Shown here in pieces: positions 22,020-34,754 of a DNA stretch of 64,000 nucleotides. Each line of letters starts with the position of its first letter. Within the stretch, counting starts at the first letter, position 1. Below the pieces are notes generated by a model. It saw nothing but the letters and a program-made list of their open reading frames with translations, did not search any database and was not told the DNA's origin. A program made the position numbers and the translations under genes. Source of the stretch: Riptortus pedestris (lineage: Eukaryota > Arthropoda > Insecta > Hemiptera > Alydidae); contig CM032229.1 of the NCBI GenBank assembly GCA_019009955.1, positions 83,627,001-83,691,000 of the forward strand. The letters run 5' to 3'.

Positions 22020-23280
22020 ATTAATGCTTGAAAAGGTTTTCTGCACATTTGAATGCGAGCTTTTGTTGATAATGGAAGTGTGTTTAAAATGGCACCTCAT
22101 TTGATTATTTTTCCCCTCCTATTGGCTCATTTGGTCCTATATTATATATCATAGATAGGTTGATTAAGTACAGATACATTATATAGAGTGAGGATATATA
22201 TGTGCAAAAATGAGAATTTATTTGTTTTTGTGTGTCAACAGAGCACTGACGATGATGCACTGCATCGAAAGCGCTCTGCCGTTTTAATAAATTGTTACAG
22301 TGGAAGTGTAGCCAATTCTTTCATCTACCTACATTAGAAGTCACTTCCACCTGCCAGAATACCAACTCAGAATAATTCATACTTGGTGGATCGAATTTTG
22401 GAGATTGGATGATAAATACAAAATCTTGTAGTAGGCTGAGTCCGTCAATCATTAGCTACATGGTTCTCGTATCATCTCTTAGGGAGACTGTTATCCATGT
22501 ACATTTAACAAGAAATATGAATATTATCTATTGTAATTCTAACTCGGTTGTATTCGGGAAGGTTATTAATGTATTAAGTGAGGAGCAAATCACATTGCTT
22601 CAATCATTATATCACGTCTAGGAAGGGTGGAAAAATATGATTTTATTTGGCGAAGGGTGGCCAAATAAAGCTCCGAGTCCCTGTCTGTCTCCAAATAGGT
22701 GGTAATGTGCCCCTACTAGTCTGTAAAATGAGGCGTATGTAAACATAGTACTCGTTTTTATTAGAATTTAATAGATAAGTCAGAATGAAATTTGCTTTAA
22801 TTCAGTGTGATAAAAAAAGAAGTCACCTATCATTGTCTTGCTTATCAGATATCGTGATAGACGTTTTTTGGATTTCTATTGAACTTCTTTGATACAACGA
22901 TACATGAAGGACCTCACGACGGAACATCTGAGGCAGAGCACATGGTAGAGGCATATAATTGGTAGATGACTCCTGTATTCAAGTAGCTACTCTATTGCCT
23001 TATAATGCTAAGTTGACACTGGGAGGACCGATAGAAGTCCCACCTCGAAGCCCAATAACCCCACAATTATTTACACTTTAGTGTGCAATACCGGGTCTCT
23101 ATGTTATGTTGGTTAGAATTCGTGCGGGAGTCCAAATTATTACGATATTTTAAAATGGAGAGGAAGAAGAGAGAGGGAAGTACATTGTTTTAAGAAAATG
23201 TTTAGCATTTTAGATTATATTTCTTTATTTGCGTGAAAGTAACTGTAGCTCCTTGGTTACAGTTTATAAGCTGCTGGTTA
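22020..23280. other. intergenic between Gr-A and Gr-B
   Basis: AT-rich sequence. A compact hairpin unit at 22240-22290 (CAGAGC...GCTCTG closing around GATGC/GCATC) is followed by AATAAATTGTTACAGTGGAA. This looks like a repeat terminus. No gene is supported. Confidence 0.4.
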
Positions 23281-23283
23281 TAG

Positions 23284-26200
23284 CTAAATCCTGGTGGTGT
23301 TTCCATTTTCCTTGGAAGCGCCTTCTATGCCGCTGTCATTGAATTGGATTAAAATAATTAGGTAAGTTGCACATGTTCCCAACATCTGTAAAATATCAAT
23401 AAAATTAATTATCACAGAATCCAAAACACTAAGAATCTATAATTTGTTTGTAAACATATTAAAAAGACCAGCAAATTTTAAAGCTTAAAACGATGAAAAA
23501 TAGATTTTGAATTGCTTTTCGTCAATATTTTGATATAATGAACAATAATTTACAGATTATTCATAAGGGTTGTCGAAACACTTCTTCAAATATCTATTGA
23601 CCCAACCTAGGAGATGATAATTCTAGTGGTCGAAACTTTGGTTTGAAAGCTACAAAATTCAATTTAAGCTTTCCTTGTAAAAATAAAGATAAATTTGGTT
23701 AAAAGCTGAAATCGGACCAGGAAAGAATTAAGGGACTTATCTGTATGTTACAGTTCCAGCACAAGTAAAGTCTCTCTCCTTTTGATCTCATATTAACATT
23801 AACCAATAATAACTGAGCTATTGATGTGACCATAGTTTCCACTCATAATTATAATTCCTTTATTGGATATTAGATTCCCTCTGATTGTATATTATGAGTT
23901 CTGGGGGGTTTCTCTGCTCGTCTTGAAAATGCCCATGCGATCATGAATATAAGAAAGGCATAAGTAATTTCCAATTTATGGTCTCATCAACAACCTAGTG
24001 GAGAATGAGTACCAGCACCAATGACATTTTTTGAAAACCTCGTCATGAGTACAGACTCAGTAGCTGATTATCGTGAAGTCCTATTTGAAATAAGAAACAC
24101 GAGGCGTGATTCATTTAGCTTTATGAATATACTACCAAATTTTTCAATAGAGAAAAACGTTAGGTAACATATAGGGTGGTTTTAACAGTGTGTGCAAATT
24201 AATTTCAGTATTTCCTATTTCTCTTTATTAGGTGCGGATGTGGGTTTTCAATGAAATCAGCCTATTGTAAGTCTCCTCCTCAAGAATTAGATTGAGATTT
24301 ATTGTCTTTTAGTATGTTATATTTACTACATTTTAGCATGTCTTATACTTACAGAATGAAGGAGTGGGTAGTTAATGTAGAAAAATCCTCCACAAGAGAA
24401 ATTTAATTTACTTCTAGCTAGAATATGGAGGCTGAATTTTCCCTGCAAAAATATTTCATTAGTGGAAGCGCATTATTGTACTACGTATAAATATCATAAA
24501 AACCGCCCCCCCCACACACACAAACAAACGAATGAATCTTATTTTTCTAATCTAACATGGAGGATAGATTCATAGATTTTTTAAACTCTATTGGCTCAAT
24601 CGTCAATTTACTTTATATTAAAAACTTGCTATTACTACAATTGTATTAACCTTGCCTTATTGTTTCAAAATTTCTTAATACCTGGAAAATTTTATATTAG
24701 AAGCTCTTTTCCGGTACCTTGTGCGCTCAGTAAAGTATTCAGGCAAGATTGTCTTAAATAGTGTTTCCTAATATTCCTATTGCAGTTTCATTGAATTCAT
24801 AAGACTTATTTCAAGAATTTGAGAGCTATTTATATTGATTATGGTAGTGTTCTATGTATATGTATCACAGATATGAGGCTGGTATACATCTTACTGAATA
24901 TCAAAACGTTTTTTTAAGGCACACGATTATATAAAGAATCTTTCGGATGACGCGATTCTCTGTAGTGAGATCGCAACCGGACGAAAGATAGATTAGTCTA
25001 ATTGGCCAGGTTATAAAAGAGCTTAACAATGAAAATAATTTCGAATTTGCGTTTATCTATTATAATTAATTTAATAAAAATAATATTCATTATTTATGTT
25101 TATTTTAATTAATCGTAACAAAAACTTACATCAATTGGTTTCCAATATATTTTGTTTATACAAAAGCGATACAGCTCACATTCAAACTCCTCCATCTGTA
25201 AAATAAGTATTTGGAATGATCGTCAACATTGGAGTAGTTACATAAAATAAACCAGGGCGTGTTTCTGAACTTACTAAATGTCAATTTTCATTAATAAGGC
25301 AGTAGTATGATGTTATCAAATTCTAATAACTATATACCAGCTGTTTTATTTTATATATGTCATATGTTTTATGTATATACTCTATAAGTTTTGTTCTTAT
25401 AAATAAAACACACTTGTCAGTAGGGTTACGAGCTAACAATACAGTTCATTTTTATTTATTTTTACTGTTTAACAACAATAAATATTGATTATTTTACAAA
25501 TTCAATGGGGTCTTTTTTACTTTACCCACACCAGTTACCTTTTGAAGTAACAGTGAACATATGGAATTTAAAAAGACTCTAGTTGTTAGGTTGAAGTAAT
25601 TCATTCAAACTGTTGCTAACGTATATGAATTTTATGCATGAAAGAGGTTACCTCTCTATTACATGGTTGGTTTTTAAAAACGTGTAAGTTTTTTTTGTAA
25701 TAATGAAGAAGTTGCAGAGAGGAAATCGGTGGTTATAGAGGTACGGGGGGGGGGGGGGGTTAAACCACTAAAAGGAGGAACAAAATTGAAGGTGTAACCA
25801 GAAGATCACTTCTGGACTCATACCTATGTGAGTTTGTTTACAGAAGAAGATACGAGAACGAGGATATATTTGAGTGTTTTTTAAAATCTTTGAAAGCATA
25901 TTGGCCCCCTAAATGAATGATTCAACGAAATGTATATTAAAGTATAATTTTTGTTTACATTTAAAACTTGTTAAATACATTATTTCAAACATATGTTCAT
26001 TACTTTTATCAATTTAACTATAACGTAAATCACTGTTTTAGAAATAAGTAACTGGTGTGGGTAAAGTAAAAATGACCCATTCAATTGAGTTCTTTGTACT
26101 AAATAATCTAAATTAAAATCATTAACTGTCATTCAAAAGTTATTTTTGAGTTGAGAGCTATCTTTAATGAGAGTTCAGATAGAGGATCAGAAGCAGTGAC

Positions 26201-27212
26201 AAAATAATTATATATAGTAAAAAATAAAGTATGCTGACAAATCTTCCCCAACACTCTTGCCATGATTTTAGTCTCGTCAGTTTTTTCGCATCAAAGAATT
26301 AAAATTATTTTGATTATGTTTTGTAGGATTACGAATGTTTGTTGTATTATGGCTTTTCAGTACGTTCATAAACTTACCCTGAATACGCAACTTGCCTTAC
26401 CGACGATGATAGATTTTCGCAGACTCCGGCTACTCTCCAAAGGGTCCACGCATGGATGGCAATGGTTCCAAACAAGAATGGAGCTGCAGTTTTTGGTCCT
26501 TTTAAAATCTGAAATATCTTGGCAAGGATTGACAAAAATAAGTTAGATAGAATGATGAAGAGTTGTATAGAAAAAGCTTTGTTGAGTGATTTTGCAGCAA
26601 TCTTGATGGCGTCATGTGCACCGTCGGCAGTTTGAGGTACTTTGGAAAATTGGTAAGCAAGAAACTTTACAATTGTTATGAATTGCTCTAGAACAATTAA
26701 AGTCAAAAAGAAGCTGATATGATAGAGCAAAAGCATCATTAAATCTTTGGATTTGTATTGGGGAAAATTAATTTCAAAAGTAACCGAAGACAACATGATT
26801 TCCAATATACGAAGACTGTCATGGAAATATTCATTAAAAGATTGGCCATTACATTTTAAACGGGACCAACGGTTTGCTACAAAGAATGTTTCTAGAACGA
26901 GATGAATGTGACGTTTATCAAAAGTCAAACTGTAAACATTGTAAGCTAAGCATATAAGGTTAGCTGCTCCTGAATATCTATGAAATAATAAAAAGAGTGC
27001 GTTTTCCTTATTTGTTGGAGTAAATTCGAATGTTAGCATGTATCCAACTAAGAGTGATCCTATAAGCACCCAACATAACCCCGTATTGAAGTTCGACGTT
27101 TCAAACATTCCTTTTTTAACTTTGTAAGGAAAAACCAGAAATAACTGTCCTCTCCAGAAGAGACTGTTCCATAATGTTGAAATCTTATATCCTCTTTTCT
27201 TCAGTTGGTTTT
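23284..27212 (-). CDS. gustatory receptor (7tm_7), Gr-B, first small exon missing
   Basis: Insect gustatory-receptor family membrane protein, at least 355 aa. Exons are 27212-26401, 25195-25130, 24442-24353 and 23385-23284, with GT-AG sites; the last three introns are phase 0. The large exon begins after a TTTTCAG acceptor in phase 1 (NQLKKRGYKISTLWNSLFW...), so a short upstream start exon must exist. I did not find it. Hydrophobic segments follow (such as GLCWVLIGSLLVGYML and LFIILSNLFLSIL). The 3' exons read EEFECELYRFC, KLNFSCGGFFYINYPLLHS and MLGTCATYLIILIQF, then a polar tail (NDSGIEGASKENGNTTRI). It is the only one of the four local receptors with the canonical TYxxxxxQF ending. The donor chosen at 26400 (GTAAGG) is the only strong one that keeps phase; a perfect GTAAGT nearby would break the frame. 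Confidence 0.82.
25506..26079. mobile_element. inverted-repeat DNA element (MITE-like), TSD TTCAA
   Basis: Termini of about 35-40 bases are inverted. The left reads TGGGGTCTTTTTTACTTTAC and continues CCACACCAGTTAC; the right is its inverse, ending GACCCA. Both ends are flanked by TTCAA (25501-25505 and 26080-26084). It is 574 bases with no coding frame. It lies in the Gr-B intron between 26401 and 25195. Confidence 0.75.
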
Positions 27213-27591
27213 CTGAAAATAAAAATAAGCGTTTATTATATGCTCCTATTATAAATATTGATGAGTCAGGTTACGAATTTCTTCATCGGAAATAATTAGA
27301 ATGTAATTCCTCCTTTCAATTTTTATTAAAAGAGCCAAAATTTAATTCTGTACTATATTACAGATGATGGGGAATCGGGCTAAAATTTCCTCTTTCTTCT
27401 AAAATAGCTGATTTCTCTTAAGGGAAATTTGCTTTAAAAAAATAAACTAGGACGATTAAGTAGAATATTACATCTGTTAGCAGATTTCCTTTAAGGCGAA
27501 TCACCTATCGAGGTTGTACTCGTGACGTCATTTTCGAAATATTTCCTCAAACATCTGAAATTAAGGAGATGGCGAAAATGAGTGTGCATGT

Positions 27592-27618
27592 TTGTGTGTG
27601 TGTGTGTTTATATATACG

Positions 27619-27664
<46 letters not shown>
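27592..27664. repeat. (TG)n and (TA)n microsatellite
   Basis: A TGTGTG run, then a TA tract ending exactly at the start of the F2 repeat (ACTAGCTCAGATACCCGG). Confidence 0.95.
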
Positions 27665-27665
<1 letters not shown>

Positions 27666-28835
27666 TAGCTCAGATACCCGGCTTCGCTCGGGAAGTCATT
27701 TGAGGCTGAATGTTGATGGTATTTTTTTGGCAAGGCTTTATTTTGCACAATATTTTGACATTTACCCGTCCCAGTGTTTAGGGTTAATACCCGTCGTTTC
27801 TGTGGATTTGTTAATAATAAAATTAATTTTTTATGTAAGACTTCACTGTCCTCCATATTGTCATATTTCCTACTTCCTGTGCATTATGCATAGATTTGAA
27901 TTATTAAGGACTAAATATTAACATACATTTGAATTAATTTTTCCAGGTGAGGTACCTGGTAGTTCATATTGAAATGAATTCATGACCAAATTTTTCTAAA
28001 TAACAAAATAAACAACTTTTGTTATGTGCATATTTGCCGAAACTACAATAGGAAACGAAATATCAATATTTTTAATTTCTTGTCTCCCTTATAACCCCCA
28101 CTCCTGCCTGTACCTTAGAAATAGTATGGCTTTTTTATAAGGAAGGCGTTAGTGCTAATACACATACTGAGTGTTTTATTTAGTTCGGTTGAGTCTTTTG
28201 TGCCAAATAAAATTTCACTTCCGCTATAATTTTTAGCGTATATCTCGTTTATAATTCGGTATACGAAAAAAGTGTATATAACAAAAGTTACTCTAAATAG
28301 CAAAATAAACAACTTTTGTTTTGTTCATATTTGCCGATAAACCAATAGGAAACGAAATCGCTATTTTTAATTTCTGGCTTCCCTTAAAACCCCCACTCCT
28401 GCCCGTCCCTAGAAATGTTGGTATGGCTTCTTATAATGAAAGCGTTAGTCCCAATACACATACCGAGTTTTATTTATTTCGGTTGGGTCTTTCCCAAATA
28501 ATATTGTTGACTCCCGCTATAGTCATAAGCGTATAACTCATTTTAAACTTCGGAATACGATGAAAGTGCTTATGACAAAAGTTACTTTAAATAAACAAAA
28601 TAAACAACTTTTGTTATGTGCATATTTGCGAAAAAAACCAATAGAAAACGAAAATATCGCAACTTTTAATTTCAGGCCTCCCTTATAACCCCCACTCCTG
28701 TTCGTCTCAGAGAAAATTAATATAGCCTATCTCTCAAGTTGGACCAGACTGCTCACGGTGTGCCAATTTAATTTAAAATCGGTTAAGTAGTTTAGGAGTC
28801 CATCGCGGACAAACATCGTGACAGGAGATTTATAT
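27663..28835 (+). repeat. interspersed repeat family F2, long copy flanked by (TA)n
   Basis: Starts ACTAGCTCAGATACCCGGCT beside a TA tract and runs through several internal repeats of a roughly 240-base module (CCAATAGGAAACGAAAT..., then CCCCCACTCCTGCCCGTCC..., then ACATACCGAGTTTTATTTA). It ends before another TA tract. A second long copy is at 55635-56730. No coding part was found. Confidence 0.7.
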
Positions 28836-28841
28836 ATATTA

Positions 28842-28930
<89 letters not shown>
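28836..28930. repeat. duplicated (TA)n tract
   Basis: Two TA tracts separated by a repeated TATATTAAGATATATA junction. Confidence 0.9.
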
Positions 28931-28933
<3 letters not shown>

Positions 28934-28954
28934 TCAATTCTAATGTTCTTATTC

Positions 28955-29208
28955 ATTAATGGCCGGAATCGGACTAGAAATAAGAGGGGAGGGGGAGAGG
29001 GTTCGGAACTTCGAAATACCTCCTTTACTATGAGATCGCAATTTTTTATAGAACCAATTTTGTAAAATACTGATGCTCTACAATTGTTGCTGTATACATA
29101 TATTCGTAACTCATATACAAGAGAATTCTTCGTATCTTATTTTATCGTTTTCAGCCTTCAGTGAACCCCCACTTCTACTGGTCGGATTTTTACTTATACT
29201 TGGGGAAC
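28955..29208. repeat. F1 family fragment
   Basis: ATGGCCGGAATCGGACTAG and, nearby, TTCAGTGAACCCCCACTTCTA match the F1 family. The fragment is interrupted by the element at 29209-29859. Confidence 0.55.
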
Positions 29209-29859
29209 ATATCGCAGGTCGGGAAGAAGACTGTCACATCTCAAAAAAGTGAGATTTTTGGATTAGTGCCTAAATTAGCTCTGAATGAATTGTTGTTTCT
29301 CAAGGCAAGACTGTTACATCTCTGTTTATTGTAAATTCCGCTAGAGAGCTCTTCACTCAATAGTCACAAGTATGATTAGCAAGGGAAGGTAATGCAACAG
29401 TGTCACATTTCAGTTTGTTGTTGAGTGAACATCTACTTTGTCTTTTTCAAAAATGTCATAACTTGAAATATCACAGTGTGACACTCTTCTTTTTAAGGTA
29501 AAAACTGTTAAATGTATTTGCTTATTAATGATAGTGTGATATTTCGAAATAAAACCTTCTTGTATTATAAATCTGTAAGTAAATGCTCATTTTTTTTATA
29601 AATAAATGCAAAGAATTTGGGACAATACCGTCATATCTCTAAATTTTTAAATTTTGGTGGCATCTCAAAAATAATAAATCAGGAAATATATCATTGGATG
29701 ATAGAACTAGACATAAAGATACTATTTACAAAGTTTGAACGCATTAAATTTTTGTTTAGAAGAAATTCAATAAGAAATTTTAAAATAAATCTTTGGGGGC
29801 TTCTCTTGAAAAATCAGGGGTTTTCGAGATGTGACAGTCTTCTTCCCGACCAGCGATAT
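29209..29859. mobile_element. inverted-repeat element with repeated internal GTCACATCTC motif
   Basis: About 35-base inverted termini: ATATCGCAGGTCGGGAAGAA at the left and its inverse at the right (29822-29859), each with ACTGTCACATCTC just inside. Related GT(C/G)ACA(T)-type units recur inside. No transposase frame is supported. No target duplication is obvious. Confidence 0.65.
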
Positions 29860-30068
29860 GGTGAGATGAGGTTAGTAGTGCGTAATATCAGCACGAGGGT
29901 AATCTTCTTGGTTTACACTGACCCTGCGTTTAGACTTTTGTTTCCTAATTGTTTATTGTTCATTTTTGTCAATTGTATGTTTAGATTTCATTCATTTGAA
30001 TAACAAAACAAAGAATATTGATCCAATGATTTATTGAAGTCATGAGGGCTGAACATATAACCTTGCCA

Positions 30069-30411
30069 ATTTTCCTTAACTATTCTTTGGTGGAAGGTCA
30101 AAAAAAAAAATAAAATAAATAAAACTTCAGAACATTTTAATTTCTCAACTAGTTTCTCGTCCGTATGGCGCCTCATCAGGAGAAGTTCTACTACACGAAG
30201 CAACTAAACTAACAACTACATCTTTCTCTATGACCTTCCACTAGCCGGAGAACCACTACCCAGTAGTGAAAGGTCATAGAGAAAGATGTAGCCGTTAGTT
30301 TAGTTCCTTTGTGTAGCAGAACTTCTAGTGATGAGGCGTCAGATAGATGCGAAACTAGTTGAGAAAGAAAAAATGATTTGACCTTCCGTCATAGATTAGT
30401 TAAGTAAAGTT
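30069..30411. repeat. long imperfect palindrome
   Basis: The left arm 30069-30244 pairs with 30261-30411. Clear matched blocks are CATCTTTCTCTATGACCTT / AAGGTCATAGAGAAAGATG, CTCAACTAGTTTC / GAAACTAGTTGAG, and the outer GGAAGGTCA / TGACCTTCC. A 15-base direct repeat TTGCCAATTTTCCTT flanks it (30063 and 30433). It looks like a foldback element. Confidence 0.7.
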
Positions 30412-30464
30412 AAATAGGTTATATTTTCTCCATTGCCAATTTTCCTTTCGAATTAAAAGCTTTA

Positions 30465-31110
30465 GCTCTCAAGTCCGTCACGCAGGGGCTGCGTAATTTA
30501 AGCAGATTTCCCCCGTATAGTTTAGTAATAGATATATCTATATACTGGCAACCTTGAATATTAAGTAAATAAATACAAACAGTAATAAGAAATCGCTCCC
30601 CTTCAAGCGGGAAGCGTATGAAATGTAAACAAACAGGTCTGCCAACCTGACTCTCGCCGGAATGAAAAACAATTACTGAAATATATCAGAATGTAACATA
30701 TTAATTTGATTGAAAACTATTTACTATATCTAGTACTGTAATTAATAATGAATCAGAATAATTGTCATCTCAATCAATCAAATTTAAGTAGTCCAAAAAC
30801 TTAAGAGGGGGCATTTCGTATTTTCAAAATCCCCCCTCTAAACCCCCTCTCCCACTGGTCCGATTTAAGCCATTAACGAACTTGATTTTCATTTTTACAT
30901 AAATCGATTAAATATAGAGTTTGGTAACGATAAAAAAAAATTGCTAGAGCGTTAACAGAGAAATATATATAATTTTGAAAGGACCTCATTTTCGTTATCT
31001 CCAGGGTAGGATCGATGGACATTTGAGGATATTTCAAAACTCGACTGTGTGAGTGCGACCTCAATACCTTCCTTAAGGGAAATCCGCTAAAAGGATGGAC
31101 ACGATGTGAA
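30465..31110. repeat. F1 family copy
   Basis: Starts GTCCGTCACGCAGGGGCTGC and carries TTGAATATTAAGTAAATAAA, CCCCCTCTAAACCCCCTCTC and GCTAGAGCGTTAACAGAG. It then continues into GGACCTCATTTTCGTTATCT, a second terminal type also seen at 46920 and 7230. No coding capacity. Confidence 0.7.
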
Positions 31111-31659
31111 TGGAAATTCCTAACCTTATACTGACCTGTGTTTTTCTTTTTAAATAAAATGTCTTTGTCGATTGAATAGACCATGGTTTACTAGTGAGAA
31201 ACCAGCTTAGATGAATCAGTGTGATTAATATTCAATGAGTGTTGAACATGTCGGTGAAGCGCCACGAAATTGGTGGAATACCACCAATTGATGTATTTCT
31301 GAAGATGAAAAATATTTTATCTTCACTATTACATCAATCCCCTAATCCACTTTTGAAATTCTATTACTCTGATGTTTTTGGAACGTAAATTAAGTGTGTA
31401 ATGAGAGAAACGCAAATACACTCTCAACAATTGAGTCGCCTCAGTACATTGTTGGATAAACTCGCAACATGAATAACATGTCAAATAGAAGCTCTTGGAT
31501 GGCGGAGTACTTCAAAAGATTAACAAATCAACATGAATTCCAGTATTTACTCAATATACGCTGCGATAATGTATTTCCACCAACTCAGGAAATATACCAC
31601 TTACTGGTCAATTAGGTCCAAATAAAGTGGTTCATGATATAAAAGCTTTTAGTTAATAT

Positions 31660-31995
31660 GATATGAGTAGGAGTGGGGGTTTCGTGATGGCCGAAAACTA
31701 AAATATGAATATATCTCGGTTAATATTCAATATAGAGAAAGCATGTGCATATGATAACATTTATAGAACATTACATTTTCATTGATTCTATACAATTCTT
31801 CGACCCGATGCATAATAACGGAGATATTAAGAATTTTCGAAATTCCTCCCATCTAAACCGCCTCTCCCACTGGTCAGATTTCAGCTATTAACAAATTTGA
31901 TCTTTCTTTTTACATAAAATGATTAAATATCAAGATTGGTAACGATTAAAAAAAAATTGCGACCGCTAGAGCGATAACAGGCAAATATACATATA
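31660..31995. repeat. F1 family fragment
   Basis: GTAGGAGTGGGGGTTTCGTG, then ATATCTCGGTTAATATTCAA and CCGCTAGAGCGATAACAG. An F2 fragment (about 32000-32290) follows directly. Confidence 0.6.
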
Positions 31996-32290
31996 TAAAA
32001 CTGTAACCTCTGCCTGTACATTGATTTTTTTCTCGAAATTTCACTATACTTTTTCGTTTCACATGTCATAGACACGTAAACTGCAATTTGTTGTTTATTA
32101 CCTTTTCACGCATAAACGGCTGAACCGAATTTTATGAAACTTGGTATGTACATTACTACTAACCCAACTTAGACTTTAGGCTATATAAATATTCTCTGAG
32201 ACCAACGGGAGTGGGAGTTATAAGAGAGGCCTTTAATTAAAAATAGCGATTTTTCGTTTTCTTTTGCTTTTTCGGTAAATATGCACTTAG
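31996..32290 (-). repeat. F2 family fragment
   Basis: ACTGTAACCTCTGCCTGTAC, then ATAAACGGCTGAACCGAATT and TTCGGTAAATATGCAC match the F2 copy at 55635-56730 in inverse orientation. Confidence 0.6.
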
Positions 32291-32521
32291 CAATCACTGT
32301 GTAGACGGACCACACCTTCAGAATATATTGTAGCTCCTCAATTTCAAAATAAAAAGACGCCTGTATCATCAAAATAACAGGTGTTTTTAGAGTAAGGTCG
32401 GAATTTAGTATAGGATTAATAAATACAAAATAGCCAGTTCAAATACTGTATTTAATGTGCGAAAAAATTACATCTACTTCACAATCAATTCTACACCATA
32501 TTATGAGTTTTCATTAAGGGG

Positions 32522-33515
32522 TTAGCTTTCATTTTTATGCTTCAGCTGCATACAGATAACGAGATATGTGGTGCTTGATGTTATCATCTATAAAATGAAA
32601 TAAAAAATAAGAGATCTTAATACTTTCTAACAATTGTTTTAACATTTTTTCATTTTATAGAGAAAGTCGTCATGGAAGTCTAAGAGAACGTCCAAAATTT
32701 TTACTCAAAAATGGTTCTGGAAATGTTTGTTTTTGTAATATTTTATTAAAATTGCAATGATTAGTTGACTCCCATTAGCAGTCTCGATACATTTATTTAA
32801 ATTTCAGTACAAGAGCTTTATGTGTTCCAAGCCAGCATTTCATTCGCAAAAAATTACATCGGTTCTCTTAAATCTTCTTTCATTTCAGGGTGTCATCGAT
32901 TCTAATTACGAGATTTTTTTAATGAAGCAACTTCTTTGGAATCATACTTTTATATTGATTTTATTCTGCACTTTATTATACATAAACAATGTATACTTAC
33001 ACTTGCTATGAGCTTCCAATTCAGTTCAACAAATTCAAACACAGTAAGAGAAAAGGGAGCTTTGTCTGCTATGTGAAAATATAATGGATTCTGGAAAATT
33101 AGAAATTTAAAGATATACTACGAGCTTATAAAAAATATTTATGTTCCTATTTTAATTCACAGCTGATTAAAATAAGAATATTTTATTTATCGAATTGTGC
33201 GGTATTTCTTTCTTTCTTTGTGAAAATGTTTGATTATATTTTCAAAATATTTGAACATATATTTCATTATAATTAAACCGTTAAAAAAGTGTAGCCATTA
33301 AATTTTAGTATTACTACATTTCAGGAGTTAACTATTTCCTTTAAAATTGTTCCTACCTACTATTTTTTCCAGCGTTGTCTTTTTAGCAGATTTCCTACAA
33401 GATTATCAGGCTGTAGTATCAATAATACTAAGATATTGATTTAGTTTGATATAAATTAATAATCACTTTAAGGCTAACTAGTGTGTATGTATGCAGGTAG
33501 GTATGCATGTCTGTA

Positions 33516-33596
<81 letters not shown>

Positions 33597-34754
33597 ATAT
33601 AAATATATATATATATATATTGGTATACAACGAAATCTAAAGAATAGACATGGCAAAAAATAGAGGTGGAGCTTCTTGTGTTTTTTTTTTTCGAAATCCA
33701 AATGAGAAGTACCTTCTCTGCAGGGATAGAATTTCTTTAATGTGTGAGTTAAGTTCATACTTAACAAAAAGCGTTAAATAAAAACAAACATAAAACTTAC
33801 GGATGACAAAATGTCTTTTGAATTGTGGCGCATTATCATTCTGTGCAGGGATTCATCGAAATGATTTGCCTAAAAAAGAATGAAAACAGAAATTATTAGA
33901 TTAAATTCTGTGTTGATTTTGATAGTAGACAAACATTTACCGGATGACTGTCTCTTGTAATTACCTTTTCTTTGGTCAGCTCACATACTTTAATCGTTCT
34001 GAAACAAATGGAATACACAAAAACTGTCCATGAACCTGCGATTATTGCCGACGAGTCTAGTTGTTCTATGTGTATAAGGGTTTTGAAAGCCTTAATGAGT
34101 GCAATTAAGAAAAGTGTTGTAAACAATAATAGCAGATCCATTGAAAATGACTGAAGGAGGTCGTCAGAAGTGCTAGAAATTCGCTTATGAAGCCGAACCA
34201 AGACCTCAAAGTTGGACTTTGTTTGCAGTCCTTTACTCAGGCCGTCAAACAAGCTCTCCAGTCCCGAGATGCACCATATGAAGCATCCATGTCCAATTAT
34301 GACTAGAGACATAAGGTAGCAGTGAAACGCTAAGAGCCCAATTCCTTCATCCTCATTACACCTGAAGAAATAGATTTCTACTCCAAATAGTATCCAAGTG
34401 GCACTGACATGGAGGATCGTCCAATAGGGAGACCAAATACGGTCCAATCTCACACCTGCACTTTATGGATTCAATTTGCGATTATTAGGATAAAAAGTTC
34501 TCAGTTATTCTTGGAAGAAAACTTACCAATCCTGAATAAAGTCAATTCCATTCGAACTACTGAAGTATAAAACTCCAAGAGCGCAACTCTCTTCTGTAAG
34601 AAAGACAAAAGGATGTATAAAACATTAACATTCCATAAGAGGAGCTGGGAATAACTGAGGTGACATGTGCTCTCATTCTGCTTAGAAGGGTTTATGAGGT
34701 GAGCATGGTCACATGTTATCATTGCTGCAAGGTTGATTACAGTCCAGAGACCAC
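32522..34754 (-). CDS. gustatory receptor (7tm_7), Gr-C, 5' end unresolved
   Basis: Insect gustatory-receptor family membrane protein; 313 aa are assembled. Exons are 34754-34527, 34455-33965, 33869-33801, 33090-33001 and 32587-32522, joined in phases 1, 0, 0 and 0 with GT-AG sites. The 3' exons are ANHFDESLHRMIMRHNSKDI..., SLTVFEFVELNWKLIAS and MITSSTTYLVICMQLKHKNES. The TM7 signature is TYxxxxxQL. A receptor-like open stretch just upstream (about 35120-34898, including FSTFFPIYCGEPRQTFKRKN and MARVYKRVNSESKQSL) ends at a strong donor (GG|GTAAGT). That donor is phase 2, whereas the next exon needs phase 1. Either another first exon is used, or a one-base change has damaged the gene. The gene is divergent from Gr-D. 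A (GT)n tract sits in the 33090-33801 intron. Confidence 0.78.
33515..33589. repeat. (GT)n microsatellite
   Basis: About 70 bases of GT repeat followed by a TA run, inside a Gr-C intron. Confidence 0.95.

Noticed and set aside
22240..22290. Hammerhead-ribozyme-like core (CTGACGA ... GAAA) in a hairpin
   Set aside because: The bases before CTGACGA pair directly with the bases just after GAAA, so it folds as one simple hairpin. There is no third stem and no UH cleavage site in place.
26374..26400. Perfect GTAAGT donor just beyond the chosen Gr-B donor
   Set aside because: It leaves phase 2, and the following exon is open only in phase 0.
32181..32450. Frame with TPVILMIQ, which could pass for a Gr TM7 exon
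   Set aside because: It has no usable acceptor and a stop upstream, and it runs into an F2 repeat. The true Gr-C last exon is at 32522-32587.
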